This document shows positions 36,564 to 48,577 of a stretch of 64,000 nt of DNA, piece after piece. Under the pieces are notes generated by a model, which did not search any database, had not been told where the DNA came from, and worked only from the letters and a program-made list of their open reading frames with translations. This DNA comes from Ceratobasidium sp. AG-K. Lineage: Eukaryota > Basidiomycota > Agaricomycetes > Cantharellales > Ceratobasidiaceae. A program made the translations under genes and the position numbers. The DNA is taken from assembly GCA_037039685.1 (NCBI GenBank), contig JAWNGF010000003.1:5182571-5246570 (forward strand), given 5' to 3'. How positions within the stretch are numbered: the stretch's first letter is position 1; each line of letters starts with the position of its first letter.

Positions 36564-37435
36564 TCACCAGACTGGCTTGACAAGGTCCTCCGAAGACCTG
36601 GATCGCAGCCTCAAGTCGGCCTCGGGAAATCGATTCTGGGCCCAGGTGGCGAGTTGGTCCTGGAACGATGCGCTGGACACACAGGGGAGATCCCAAGTGG
36701 GCTTGGGAGGGCCAGAGCGGGAGGGGGGCGGGGGCGAGTTGAAGTCAGACGCGACCGAGTCATCGTCGTCATCGAACGATAGTTCGGGTGGCGACGATGC
36801 AGGGCTGTAGTGGGGCGAGGGCGGTCGCGCAAAGATGGTGGGGCGGGGGGAGACGCAGCGGATGATGAGCTCAGGGCGCTTAGGGGGTGGCGGTGATTGC
36901 GCAGCCCATGGAGCGCGCACAGGGGCGAGCTCGATGGGTGTAATGGGCAGCGTGCGCGTCCGGGTTGCGCGCGGAACGTACTCGGCGTCGTCGGCGACCG
37001 AGTCGGTGGTCTCTGAGACGCCGCGCGACTTGGGCTTGCGGTGGGATTTGGGTGGCGTCGGCAGGCTGGCGAGTGGCACGACCGCCATGTTGACGGGCGC
37101 AACCTTGCCTCGCTCGGCAATCACCAGCGCTGGTGCACGGGCGTCCGAGTACCCAATCCCGCTCTCCCGCAGCTTCTGTCGCTTGTTCTGGCACCACACC
37201 TGCACCTGTCTCTCCGTGCTGCGACAAATGAGCCCAGGCCACACACGCACATATAGAGCACTTACACATTCAGCTTGTTGGCCATCGCGACGCGCTCGTC
37301 CTTGGTGGGGAAGCAGACGATGCGTGACTGGAAGAGCATGTTGAGCAGCAGCTCAAAGTCGTCTTGGGATGGCTGCCACCGGGTGTCGTTGGCAGGCGAC
37401 TGGTGCTTGGAGCGGGATGGGCGATAGCAAGGCAT
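36564..37435 (-). CDS. Homeobox-domain protein
   Basis: Putative DNA-binding regulator. Two exons on the minus strand with one intron at about 37208-37265. The start at 37435 gives MPCYRPSRSKHQ. The homeodomain occupies roughly residues 18-78: RWQPSQDDFELLLNMLFQS (helix 1), TKDERVAMANKLN (helix 2), STERQVQVWCQNKRQKLRE (recognition helix). The invariant W48, Q50 and N51 are present, but position 49, normally Phe, is Cys. The rest is a Pro/Ser-rich, low-complexity tail with a short acidic DDDDD run and ends LVKPVW. It is not an obvious HD1 or HD2 mating-type protein in this context. Fungal homeobox family is sure; target and role are unknown. Confidence 0.85.
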
Positions 37436-37772
37436 GGTGGCGAGGGATGTGGGATGTGCGAAATGAACACGGCCTTAAGAGGAGTCGAGAAGCACAAAAA
37501 GCGGCCAACAATGCTGGCCCGGTCGGCCAAAGTAAATCCGGCATAGGCGCGAGTCCGAGATGAAGGATCCAAATGAGCTTAGGGGCGATCCTCACGTGAC
37601 TCCATTGTTCGGCGCGCTTTTGGGCCGGTTGTCTCGCGTGAGTGCTTTGTCCCCGGTCCAGTTGCCAATTCCACACCACTGTTTCGCCTGCCCAAAACGG
37701 GACGCCGCCTCCAATAACACCATATTTGGACACAACTGTCTTCCATAAACTCTAATCTTGATCAAGACAGCC
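37436..37772. other. Divergent promoter region homeobox / F-box
   Basis: 337 bp between divergent starts. No separate gene. Presumed to hold both promoters; no motif is diagnostic. Confidence 0.4.
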
Positions 37773-39629
37773 ATGGCCCGTCTCGAGTCTCTGCCGTTTG
37801 ACATCGTCCACCTTATTGTCGCATATCTTGCCACCTACGACCTACCTTCAGTTGCGCTCGTATGTCGGTCGTTGAATGCAGCAGCTATCCCCAGAATATA
37901 CTCCCACGTCAGATACACACAGGCGCTCGCGAAACAGTGGGGCGAGGTGGGCATATTCAATTGTGGTTAATTATCACTGACCGCCCCTATCGGCGCGACC
38001 CTCCGAAGATCCTCTCCCCGCTCGAGTTACTTTGCACCCGCTTCGATCTTAGAACCCACCTCAAGTCTCTCGGTGCGTATCATTTCATTATGTGCCACCT
38101 CTGCCTAACAACCACCATATGACCGGGCAACAGACATCCGCGCGGTGCCTCTGCACAAAGGCGCCCCAAATCCCCTATTCACTCGGACTTGTCGCCATGT
38201 GCTCACGAATACACCGGCCCTGGTCTCTTTCTCTTGGGCAACTTCCGGTCTTTTCGATACGTTCCTTGCCAGTCTTCTGCACATCTTGGCGCCTCAGTCC
38301 GATACCGCTTCAGGTCGGACCATCCGGCATCATGCGCAGGATGGGGAAATCGTACGTCGTCCGCTTGTGCGTCTAACTCTAACAGAGGACGGCCTATCGA
38401 CTTCGGACGCAATGGCTCTCACGCACCTCGGCCCTGTCGAGCACATTGCACTGCACAAACCTTCTACTGGTATTACTCGCGCACTCGTCGAATGGCTTCC
38501 CACCAACCCACGTCTTACAAGTCTCACCATCTCACACACATACACCCTCGATTCACCGCTCCTTAGCCGCATATTATCATACGCACCCCGTCTCAAGTCG
38601 CTTAGTATCAACCACTGCCTCCACCTTGCTCCGTCTGTGTTATTCGCAATAATCAATAATCTCGAGCTTGAATCCCTCGCATTTAGTATACCCCGGGGTA
38701 CCGAGTGCCACTCGTTCAGCGCCACCTTTCCCTCCCTACCGACACTCCGACATCTCTCGCTCACAATTGATCCGCCTGACGAACCTATCCCAGACCGGCA
38801 AGCGAATGCACCGGCCGATCCCCTAATCCAACGCTTGTTTCGGCATATACTCGAAGCGATCCGAACAGTCAACTTGTACGTACGTGCGTACCACTTCCGC
38901 TCTTCCAGGGTATTACTGACGTACTTCAGTCACTGACGCTCCGATTAGCATCCCACCGAGTACTGGGTCGTGAACTCTTTAATGCGCTCATTGTTACGCA
39001 AGGTGCCACACTCTGCCGACTCAATTTATTCAAAATCGTCATTCCTGCTCAGGGTATGGCAGATGTCTTGCGACACGTGTCAAACTTGGAGCAACTTAGC
39101 CTGGAGCTCGGTGGAGTCTTGGACGACCTGGTACGTTTTGTCACTATGTTTTTCCCCGGGGCCGGGTCCGACTGTTTTTTTTTGTTTTGTTGTGAATTTT
39201 CATATTTTCGGCACTCCACTTTTTACGTATAACGTGTGACTCCTAACTAACGCTATTTTTCGCTTTCGCCCTAATGCGATTGCTGTGCTCACTGCCAGGA
39301 TTTGATCATCGAGGCTCTGCCCCATGCACAGCACCTTACAACCTTGATCGACACGTCGCCCACCATCTCCACAACTACTTCCCGGCGACCAGCGAATGCA
39401 AAAGCAATTCCCAAATCTCGAGCCTTGACCCGGGTCCAGGCCACACAGCTACTCGAGGCGGGGCCGGTGCTGGGAAATGTCGTGTCTCAAGGGCGAAACT
39501 GGGTGGTGAGTTGTCCGCTGTGTATACATTGCGGTGTGATGGATGATTGTTGTATGCGTTGGCGAGGATAGAAAGAATATGTTTGGACGAGTGGACGACT
39601 TGAAGTGGGAGTTTCGATGCGCAAGGTGA
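37773..39629 (+). CDS. F-box protein with leucine-rich-repeat-like body
   Basis: Likely substrate adaptor of an SCF ubiquitin ligase. The start at 37773 leads straight into the F-box LESLPFDIVHLIVAYLATYDLPSVALVCRSLN. After two short introns the body contains irregular LRR-like units (GPVEHIALHKP, NPRLTSLTISHTYTLDSPLLSRILSYAPRLKSLSINHC, LPTLRHLSLTIDPPD, VSNLEQLSLELGG). The last exons are short: DLIIEALPHAQHLTTLI..., then after an intron a C-terminal VDRKNMFGRVDDLKWEFRCAR and TGA at 39627. About six introns are inferred and their exact borders in the 38.9-39.6 kb part are provisional. Such F-box/LRR proteins are abundant in Agaricomycetes; the substrate cannot be guessed. Confidence 0.78.
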
Positions 39630-40027
39630 GAGCGCCCCAGTAGAAAGGTGTCGTCATGATCGAGGAGCGGCGTCTCGAAATTGCGAGCCCAGGAGCAGAA
39701 AGGTGCGTGCGAGAAGATACTTGTACGTATATGAAAATGCTACCCATGCCGTATCAAGCAACTCGCAGCTTCGGCCGTTGCCTTGCCCTTGCTTCGCTCG
39801 AGTTCAGCTTCGAAAAACCCCTTGGGCACCACATTCCTGCACGAAAGATGTATAATCCGTTTGACATTTGCACATGTACATGATACACGCATCCGAGTAC
39901 AAACATTGGTATGAGAAGTCTCGACTCTATCAACAATAAAATTTACCCAAACTGAACTGAAACTACTGCATACGGACCGTGTCTCGACTCTCGGCCACGC
40001 CACAGCGCGTCATGATCGCCCAGCCTT
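39630..40027. other. Convergent intergenic region
   Basis: 398 bp between the convergent stops of the F-box and membrane-protein genes. No gene recognised. Confidence 0.4.
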
Positions 40028-42595
40028 CTACATGGCATGCGGCTCATCCCCCGCAAACGGGTTACTCGAGGTACTGCCCCTTCGGCTTGCGTTTGAGGCT
40101 AGGCTCCTTCGAACTAGATCACCCTCGTAACGTCCCAACGCTTCACTGTCTTTCCACCTCGAGTTGTCCCGGCCGCGCTCCTGTTCTTCTGTCGCGAGGG
40201 CCTTCAGAGTGGGGATTGAGCCAGCGTCACTGAGTTTGCGCCCCCACCCCTCCACGTTAGAACCTGGCCGAGCGGCACGGGGGTTAGCTGGGAGACCCAG
40301 AGCTGGACGCGAGGTCGAGGCAGAGGTTGATGTTGGCCATGGCGCCTTGGCACTCCAAGCACTCTTGGGAGACGCAATGCCTTCCAGTTCGACCCGAGAG
40401 CTCTCAAAGTCTGTATCTGTCGTCAAGACCTCGGGTGTGCGCGAGATGACCGCACTCTGGCTCATCGGCATTGGGATGGGTATTTCTCGACCACGCATCC
40501 AGGTGTGTTCCTCTTGACCACTGAGTCTTTGCTGCCGCTCAAGTTGTGCGACGCGCCCCGTCAGGCGGCTCGGTCGGCCAGTGAGGATCTCGGCCGGGCT
40601 CGGTGTGTAGGTGCTGGTCGGCTCCGAAGTTGACGAGGAGCGAACGCTTGACTGGGCTGAGCTTGCATAGTAATCCTGCGCTTGCTCGTCTGGAAATAGC
40701 GCGCTGTGAGTCTCGACAACGACCTGCTCCCCGGAGTTGGACTGAGCCACGCTTGGTCGCCGTTCCTGGTTCGTCGATGGCAGGTCGATCACCGTTCCAC
40801 CGGGTGTGTGCGCTGGGACGGGTTTCCTTCGCGAGGAGCTGCTAAGCGCAGACACGTTAGAGTCGGCCGTGTCGGTTCGCAAGTGCGAGCGCGAGGTCTA
40901 CTGGGACCTGGAGCGGTGCTGCGACAAGGGGGGTTCGTCTTCCTCTTCTACCGCATATGCTAACTGCGTAGGTCTGCGGACGGCGGCTCGAGGCGGGAGT
41001 CCTGGAAACTGGGCTGCTAACTCCCTGACGCTGTCCAAAGTTCCTTCGCCAGAGGTGGATAAGGAAGTGGAACGGTTCACAGATCCCAAGGAGAGCTTCG
41101 AGGGCCCGGATTGAGGGAGAGGAGGCACGGGGGGCATGCTGCTTCGACTCGAGCTAGCGGACTGGATGGGGATAACCCCGGCAAGGACAGCTTGCTCTGG
41201 GATGTGAATCGACGCTAGCGGAGGGCCAGCTCTCTTCTCGGAAAGGGTTCGCGATCGCGACCTCGCTGGTGTGGACGTTGCATGGGACCCGTGCCCAGCG
41301 AGACTTGTCGGTTGCGTCGTGTTGCTATTTGAGCGGATCGAGCGGGTGGTAAACTTGCTCGAGTCGGGTACATCAAGGCCGGAAAATCGCATCTGGAGGA
41401 CAGGTGCGCTCTTTTGGTCGTACAGAACGGTCACGCGCGAGTCTGGGGTCATGTTTCGGCCTGGGTCGGCAAAGGGGTTAGCGTGGGCTGGTCGGCCTGC
41501 TCGCGGAAGATTATGGAAGGACGTTGCATTGGGAGTGAGTTGGGCGAATGTACTGAAACGAGGGTTAGAAATCAATGCTCGTATCCCGCCTCCCTTGGAC
41601 GTCTCGGGGTGGCCCTCTTCCAAGTTGGAGAATCCATCGCTTGAGCCTCGCACCAAACTGTACATCAAGGACCCACGGGAAAATACGCGCAAGATCCGAC
41701 GGACCAAGACGAGTGCGAATGTTTGCGATCCCAACGCTAGAAATGTTTCTATCGCTCCCAGGGCGAGAGCGAGGGCGAGCCAAGACAGCCCACGGATGCC
41801 ACGCTCGTCTCCAAGGTAAGAGTCGCTTGTCACAGAATCACGCCGAGTGCGGGTGGCGGACACAAAGATGGGTTCCGAGCCCGAGTTTCCGTGCCAGGCT
41901 TGCGAGATACGCCATGTACATAGTAGAAATATAAGCAGCTGGAATGTGGCAAGTAGCACAACCGTGGTCATGGTGAATGCGTTTGAAAGCGATCTGGAAG
42001 TCGAATTGAGAAACCCGATTTCGGGGACCGAGGAAGGGCCAAGGCGATAGGATACGCCAAGCAGGGATCCAAGCTCGTTGGACATGATGACGGGAGGGAT
42101 GAATGAGAAGATTGCGAATTGAAATGTCGTCCGAAGTGAGACGGGAGAGATCAAGGGAAGGAGGTCCGCACGAGTAAGCAGAAACAAAAAGGACATGTAG
42201 AGCAGGATAGGGCCAAAGGACAAGACGCCTGAGAAGGTATTAGTGTTTGACTGTGTGACTCGACGAGCAACCACGTACCAATGGCCTTGTCGGTAGGCTC
42301 AAACACATCAAGCGAGGAGGTGTTCCGGACGACATCATGGGATGCATAGTCGACAATGGAGAGTATAAAGAACACCCAAGCTTCAGCGACGAGCAGCCAT
42401 CGTTTCCTGCCTGTGGTTAGCTTAGAGCCCCCATAATTTGACTCGGGCTCACCGTCCGTTTCTCCAAACCGTTCGAATCAAAAACAAAGATACTACAGCC
42501 TCGACGGCCGGAGGGGCAAGTATACCAATCGATTCAGCCCTGGGAATGCCAGCACAACGCAAGTTGGCTGCGAGGGACAGGCAGAGCAGGCTCAT
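40028..42595 (-). CDS. Multi-pass membrane protein with long Ser/Pro-rich cytoplasmic tail
   Basis: Family not recognised. The start at 42595 (MSLLCLSLAANLRCAG) opens the first of three 5' exons; about seven hydrophobic segments follow, including IGILAPPAVEAVVSLFLI, WLLVAEAWVFFILSIVDY, LSFGPILLYMSFLFLL, TTFQFAIFSFIPPVIM, TMTTVVLLATFQLLIFLLC and LSWLALALALGAIETFLALG. The remaining roughly 550 residues are low complexity, Ser/Pro/Arg-rich and probably phosphorylated. A seven-helix count would fit a receptor-like protein, but there is no diagnostic motif. The frame meets a TAG at 40898, then continues open in the same frame to 40028; a 54 nt GTAGAA...AGTAG intron (about 40951-40898) removes it without changing frame. 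If that intron is not used, the protein ends at 40898. Confidence 0.7.
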
Positions 42596-43464
42596 GCGAC
42601 AAAGGAACTGATTACTGATATATCTGAGGGCCGTGATTGAAGTGTAGGCAAAACCAGCATCGGGCCGGCCGCGCCAGTGTAAAATGAAAAGAAAGAAAGA
42701 GTGAAGTGAAGAAAGAGCGAAAGACAGACCAGCTGCAGCCGAGACAGATGAAGGTGGGAGACAGCAAGCGCCAACCGACGGTCGTCATGGTGCCGAGTGA
42801 ACCACACCGCGACAAATACAATAACTGGTCAGACCCAAAGGACACAATTCCCGTTTTGCTGGGATTCGGTTTGGAAAGTAGGTGCGAAATGAACACATCA
42901 CGGAGCATAACAATCCGCTAGCAATTAGCCTTGCGGGCCGTCACTGCCACCTGCTGATTGGGAGGATCGACAGGGTTCTATGCGTCGTGAGAGGTTTCCC
43001 GCGCTCGGATAGGCGTATGAGAATTGTACGTCACTTGGGCACAAATATAGGCCCCATGGAGATAGGCGAGCGGCCAACGACGGCAGGGTTGATAAGCACC
43101 TGGATATTGGACAACGTGGAAAACGAATACGGCGCAACGCATGGCGGTTGAACATACAAAGATCTACTGCGTGCAAATTTCTCACCAGAGTAGAAACCAG
43201 AAACGAGGCAGAAGGAGACGGAGATCAGTGGGTGTATTGCGAGCCTGTGCGTTTGCTGGCAGAAATGCAGCACAAGACTTACGCCATCGGTGGCTTTACC
43301 CAGAACAGGCAGTTGGTAAGCGGCGTTAACGGTGGGGGAAAAGAGGTTCGCGTTGATTGGCTCGGCGGAGTCCGAGATGTCAAAACATTCATAAGCGGCA
43401 AAAGAGTTGCGCCCCACTTCATAAATAGCCTGTTTCCTCTCCGAAACGCAACCCGTCCCACACC
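42596..43464. other. Divergent intergenic region
   Basis: 869 bp between the membrane-protein gene and CCC1, including purine-rich stretches near 42680-42720 (GAAAGAAAGAG type). No gene recognised; promoters of both genes are expected here. Confidence 0.4.
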
Positions 43465-44849
43465 ATGGCTTGCTGCAAAGATAGTACGTACGTAGGCCGA
43501 CTGAAAAAAACTACGTACTGACCAACAAGTTCCAGATACGACTCACTCGACCTGCCAGTGTGCCTCGACCAGTGCCCCGCCGTCTCCTCCGGACGCAAAG
43601 CGAGTGGCGCTCCCAAGGCGGCAGGGCAGCAACGAGCGACTGGACACGAAGCGGCCTCCCATTTGGTCGATCAACTCTTCGCCCGACGCGGATGCGCCAC
43701 TCCCATCCAAGTGCGACCGACACACCGAGGAACGCGAGGGTATTTGCTGCAAAGACCTCAAGGGCGACGATGAACGCAACCTCATTGACCCGGACATCGT
43801 CCGAGATGTGTAAGTTCTTGCTCCACATCATGCGTCATCCTCCGCAACTCCGCGGCGCTACGCTGACTTCTCATTGCGCACGTCAGCATAATTGGGCTCT
43901 CGGATGGCTTGACTGTTCCTTTTGCGCTCACGGCTGGTCTGTCTTCCATCGGAAACTCTCGATTGGTCGTGATTGGTGGCATTGCTGAGCTGATTGCCGG
44001 CGCTATCAGTATGGGAGTTGGCGGTTTTCGTATGTCCGTCGCTCTCGAAACTGACACGAAAGCTAACCCGACCTAGTTGCCTCACAGGCAGAACGGGACC
44101 ACTTTCGTTATCTACGCCGGACCACGCGTGATCGTGTTCTACGCTCTTGCAGCGGAGAGATGGAGCGCGAGGTCCACGCCGTACTGGGGTCCGTGGGCGT
44201 CTCGGAAAAAACGACCCGTGCACTCGCGAACGAACTCCGCCAAGTCGAACTCGATGTGTCTTCTCACTCAAATGCGAACGGCAATGGGCCCACAGTGGTA
44301 AAGCGTCAGAGCTGGATGAGCCTCGGCAGTTGGGGACGCAAGACGGCGATGCCGGTCCAGGCTCACGAAGAAGAGAGCCAACCGTTGAGGTGGGAAGAGG
44401 ATGTCGGATTGACGGCGTTCCTATTAAAGTTCGGTGAAGGGATGGGTGAGTTTTTTGCATTGCGATATGGGCAACGATTGATGGGATTGCAGAGGAGGTG
44501 CCCACCGCACGTCTCTATATTTCGGCTTTTACCATCGGGACTGGGTATCTTGTCGGTGGACTGGTTCCCCTGCTTCCGTACTTCTTTGTTGAGAGCGCGC
44601 GCGTTGGTTTACTTTACTCTTGCGTGAGTATCTCGGTTTGGGGTGTGCCGATTCCTCGACTGACGTTGTGCTCCGTAGATTGTCACCGGTGTAACATTGC
44701 TCGTGTTTGGAGCCGTAAAAACTCACTATACTGGTGCGACGGGAGGAGCAGGTGGATACGTTTGGGGTGCCGTGTCGACTTTGCTTGTTGGTGGTTTTGC
44801 GGCAGGGGCAGCCTTTGGTATTGTGCATGCTCTCGAGGCTTCGGAATAG
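43465..44849 (+). CDS. CCC1: Vacuolar iron/manganese transporter, CCC1/VIT1 family
   Basis: Moves Fe2+ and Mn2+ into the vacuole, so protects against metal overload and stores iron. Exons 43465-43483, 43536-43809, 43887-44029, 44077-44445, 44493-44623 and 44679-44849 sum to 1107 nt, 368 aa. The start has a good context (CACCATGG). After a hydrophilic N-terminus with a CCKD pair, the VIT domain begins at NLIDPDIVRDVIIGLSDGLTVPFALTAGLSS; the Asp and Met positions of helices 1-2 (IAGAISMGVGGFLASQAE) line the ion path. The cytosolic metal-binding helical domain with many Glu follows (EREVHAVLGS...). Helices 3-5 (YISAFTIGTGYLVGGLVPLLPY, VTGVTLLVFGAVKTHYTG, LLVGGFAAGAAFGIVHAL) close the protein. 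Confidence 0.94.
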
Positions 44850-46989
44850 ACATTAGCTGTTACACAGAACTATTCACCTATGCCTCGAAGAATTGCAAGG
44901 CTAAACGCCTGGAAAGTAACATGTGACCAATCAAGGCATCTAGCCTTGGGGTCCCTATGAAAATCGACCCATGGTTCGCCTACAGAAATCGCGGTACTTA
45001 GGTTGTAGACAACTTTCGATTTAATTATTATTTTCTGTAATTTGTTTATCTGTGTGCATTCCTTTGTTGCTGTGATCTTTATTACTATATCAGGTATTGT
45101 TGATTACTATTCACAATTACATCGAGTTTAGGAGAAAATGACCAGGATATCAGCGCATCCAATTACACACTAGCTATAGATGATGGCGTGAGAGGCCCCT
45201 ACGTCGCCCGTTGCCCGCTCGCCGCCCAACAGAGGCGGGGATGGTGCACGGGGTCCCTGTGACACATGACGACAACAAACTGATAGCATCGCATGGATGT
45301 GTCATAGAAGTTGTTGGTCAGTGGGCGCTCACTGTCAGCCAAGACATCGATAAGGAACGTATTCATTTGCCATGACATAATATCTCTCCCTCCGTCGCCA
45401 TACCCCTCAGCATTGTCCTCTCTTCTTTGCCCTCTCCTGTGTCTTTGTCATTGTCTCTGTCTCCAGTCTCTTGTGCTAGTAGCCTTTGCCCACCATGCCT
45501 GCAATCTCTCATCATTGACCGCTTTTGCCTGTGCTTGTTGCCTCTACCAACTTGTTGTCTTGTCTGCCGTAGTGTCTGCGATGTTGGCAACCCACTTGTC
45601 AACTTCGTTGGTTTGCTCCTTGGGCTCGTCAGGTAAGTTTACATCGACCCTGTACTTTGATACAGGTTACTGAACCTCGTATTGCAGTCCATCACCGTCA
45701 CCCGCCTTGTCCTCATTGCCACCACCACCACAACCACAACCACGCCTTGGGGCTATGTTGTTCCTGTCATGTGGCACGACGCATACGCCGTGCATGATGT
45801 ACATCTCAATCATTGGCTTTTTGTGTAATCTTGTACTGACCCTGCCGATGTTTGGGTTCCTCACCATTGTCGGCCACCTCTGGGGGGGGGGATGCTTGCC
45901 CTCCCACCATACTTTGCCAGTGCCAATCAGCCCATGATATGTGCCGTTGTTTTACTTGCCCGTAGCCTTAGTGCTTGTATTGCGTTGTCATTGTGTGAGT
46001 TGTAGTAGTCAATGTCTATACTGCCATGCTATCCGTAGGTATCTCATGCACATTCTTGCCATCACACTCACTAATAACATATGTGTAGGTTGCCTTGTTG
46101 TGAGATCCATTCAAGAAGCGTTACGGCCGTTGAGCTATCCACTCTCCAACTTTAAGTTGTTGTCACCGTTGTAATGTCACCCTTACCAACACTTGCTTGT
46201 GTAGAAACAGGCCTCTTCATCTTCTGGTGCTCACACGCCGTCGCGTTGCTTGTCTTGTGCGCTGTTGTAATGCCCAATCTCCTCGTCGTAATGCCCGGAC
46301 GCCGTCGTACTGCTTGTTCATGCCGCTTCCTTGCCTGGGTACCATTGTAATGCCCATCCACGTCGTCATGCACAAGCACCGTTGTAATGCAGGGATGCAT
46401 TTGTTCTTTGCCTGCACCTCGTCATGCCCATTTGCACGCACTATGCCCTCCGGTACGAGCCAGCCCTGAGGATTTCTTAATATCTTATCCATCCATCATT
46501 GCTGGGTAATGGAGATGCTTGTTAGATTTTGTGTTTGTCCAAGAGCTGCGCTTGTTTGATTGTTTTCTCTTCATCAGTTGCTCCTATTTTTGCGCATTCA
46601 TTAATTTCCTGCTTTGCTGCCTCTACCGGTCTCCATTCTTAGTTCTTGTGAGGTTGTTTTATTAGTATGTACTGAATATTACCTTTTGAGTTTACCTTTT
46701 GAGTTGGTATTGTTAAAGTTTGATCACGCGCGTCCATGCCGGGGTGCTTGCACCCTGTAAATCTCCACTGCATGAGCAACATCAACAACACAACACGGCC
46801 AATATAAAATGACTGTCTCGTTTGCGTAATTGATGTTTGAACAACCACTGCCCTGTCATAATGTCCCTACTCTTCAAAAAGCTGCAACGCAGCAAACAGT
46901 CCACCAGCCACTGATTTTGCGTTTCTCCCTACACAACAATATACCCTGACGGCAAAACTCCGTCACCGCTCCTATCTGCAACCAAGTCA
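44850..46989. other. Boundary region between genes and transposon nest
   Basis: AT- and pyrimidine-rich sequence with simple repeats, for example CACCACCACAACCACAACC near 45720-45745 and a G8 run near 45882. No gene recognised. The left end of the KDZ element should lie in or near this stretch, but I could not find its terminal repeat. Confidence 0.4.
46165..46430 (+). repeat. Degenerate short repeats, consensus GTYGTAATGCCC
   Basis: About eight related 12-14 nt units in 265 bp: GTTGTAATGTCA (46168), GTTGTAATGCCC (46263), GTCGTAATGCCC (46285), GTCGTACTGCTT, ATTGTAATGCCC (46345), GTCGTCATGCAC, GTTGTAATGCAG (46381) and CTCGTCATGCCC (46418). Spacing is irregular, so this is a dispersed cluster, not a satellite. 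A related TGTCATAATGTCCC occurs at 46854. Subterminal repeats of a DNA transposon would look like this; that role is inference. Confidence 0.65.
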
Positions 46990-48577
46990 ATGAGTTCACG
47001 CACTCTCGCAAAGAGAGCAAAGAAAATTCAGGACTGGTATCTTGACTTGGTCAAAGGTGGGGGCACACTCCGCAGTTCTTGGTGTTCCGTATTCACAGAA
47101 TTTTCTCAGACTATACACCAGAACAGTGCACCGACCTTCAAGCTGACCATGAGGAGGTTGGCTGGGCGGGTATGTCTGACACATTGGACTATCTGGAAGA
47201 CAAAGGTGGTGGCGGGGACAAGGATGAGGGCAGCTGGGATGATGTGCCCGACAAACAATTTCTTATGCTATCTGTTGCAATTGCTCATCAATAGGGTGTG
47301 AGCAACTTGTCACAAATGTGGGCAGAACGGCTTGCAAGGGAACAGTTTTCTTGGCAACAAGAAATTGACAAAATTTGCAACAGCTTAATTGCGTATAAAC
47401 AATGTGGTCCCCCACCCCCAATTTCCAACGATTTGCTGACTTCCAAATTTTCGATTCTGTGTATTCACCTCACTGGTCTCTCTCTCTCTTACTCACTTAT
47501 TGTTTACTCATCAACCATGAATATTTTCAGACAAGGAGATGCAAACCTTTACCTCTGCTGAGGCTGACACCTCAAAAGTCACAACCTTGGTGCAACACAG
47601 CTATATTCCACCATCCCCAACCTCTCCCTCGTATGCAATACACATTGACGTGCTGAAGTATTGTGTTGCGCTTAGACAACATGCTTCAGCAATTAGCCTC
47701 CAAAGTATTGCTTTGGCAATCTGTGAGGTTCATAACGTAGGTTTTAACCTACAATTGTTGTTTGTACTATTGACCTTGGGTCCATTTTGCACTAGATTAT
47801 CTATGAGCCACATCTCCGTATGCAACTCTTGGCTGCGTACAATATTTACCTCGAGGTCATGAGAATCATTGATTCATGGTTGAACAAAGCCTTGTCCTGC
47901 AATGATTTGGATTGGTGTATGGCCAATGCATGTGCTGCTTGTACCTATCGCATGAGTTTATCATTGCATTGTGACTTTACTGAGTCCTAACTCCAGCCAT
48001 ATTAGCTTCAGGGTGATCCCAAGCTTAAGCACGAAATACTGGTTACCCTTGATGGAAATGATTTGTTGAAACGTGCCACCAATGCCTCTGTTACCGATTG
48101 GCGTTCTCTTAACCACAGTTATTTTCTCAACTCCGATTATGTTGATTGATTCAAAAATGAAGTTGCTCGTTGGCTGAAACAGAAGGCAACTATGATTGAA
48201 GGCCAGGTAGGTAATAGTACCACTGGCAGTGGTGTCAGTGGACCAGCTAGTATTAATCAACTTGCATAACTAGATAACTCCAAACACCAAGGTCTCCAGG
48301 TTGGAGGAGTTTCCAGGTGTTCATGTCAAGCCTTTGAGTGATCCTGCCCCATCAGCCAACAGACAACCTCAGGAGCTAAGTATGATGCATTGATGTTATT
48401 CTGTTAGCCAATTTTATATTTATTGGGATATCGTAGATGCTGTGGTTACTCACGACAATAAAAATTGCGACTCTCAAGGTTTAGCATGTGAAGAGCAATG
48501 GAATAATGCTCAAGCAGATGAATCTGGAAGGCAAATCATGGTATTTGATGAAACTGGCATATTTGCTGTCTCTTGTC
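46990..48577 (+). pseudogene. KDZ-family transposase, 5' half (split by gypsy element)
   Basis: Kyakuja-Dileera-Zisupton transposases belong to large DNA transposons common in Agaricomycetes. The ATG at 46990 opens a short basic exon; later exons give DYTPEQCTDLQADHEEVGW, then an exon cluster from 47539 with YIDVLKY-type text and the family-typical C-A-C-T-Y ... LKHEILVTLDGNDLLKR segment (about 47920-48075). An in-frame TGA at 48147 interrupts NSDYVD-FKNEVARWL; CGA to TGA would explain it. The coding part runs into VFDETGIFAVSC and stops at the gypsy insertion. Introns are present, but borders are approximate. Damaged in two ways: the insertion and the nonsense codon. Confidence 0.8.
48573..48577. 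repeat. Target-site duplication TTGTC (left)
   Basis: TTGTC directly before the left LTR, identical to 55805-55809 directly after the right LTR. A 5 bp duplication is what a Ty3/gypsy integrase leaves. Confidence 0.95.

Noticed and set aside
41271..41819. 182-codon plus-strand frame opposite the membrane-protein gene
   Set aside because: Antisense shadow of its Ser/Arg-rich coding sequence.
45360..45740. Pyrimidine-rich open frames with hydrophobic text
   Set aside because: Low-complexity CT-rich DNA gives Leu/Ser/Cys-rich frames by composition alone.
46150..46500. CRISPR-like array from the TAATGCCC units
   Set aside because: Units are degenerate, irregularly spaced and the organism is eukaryotic.
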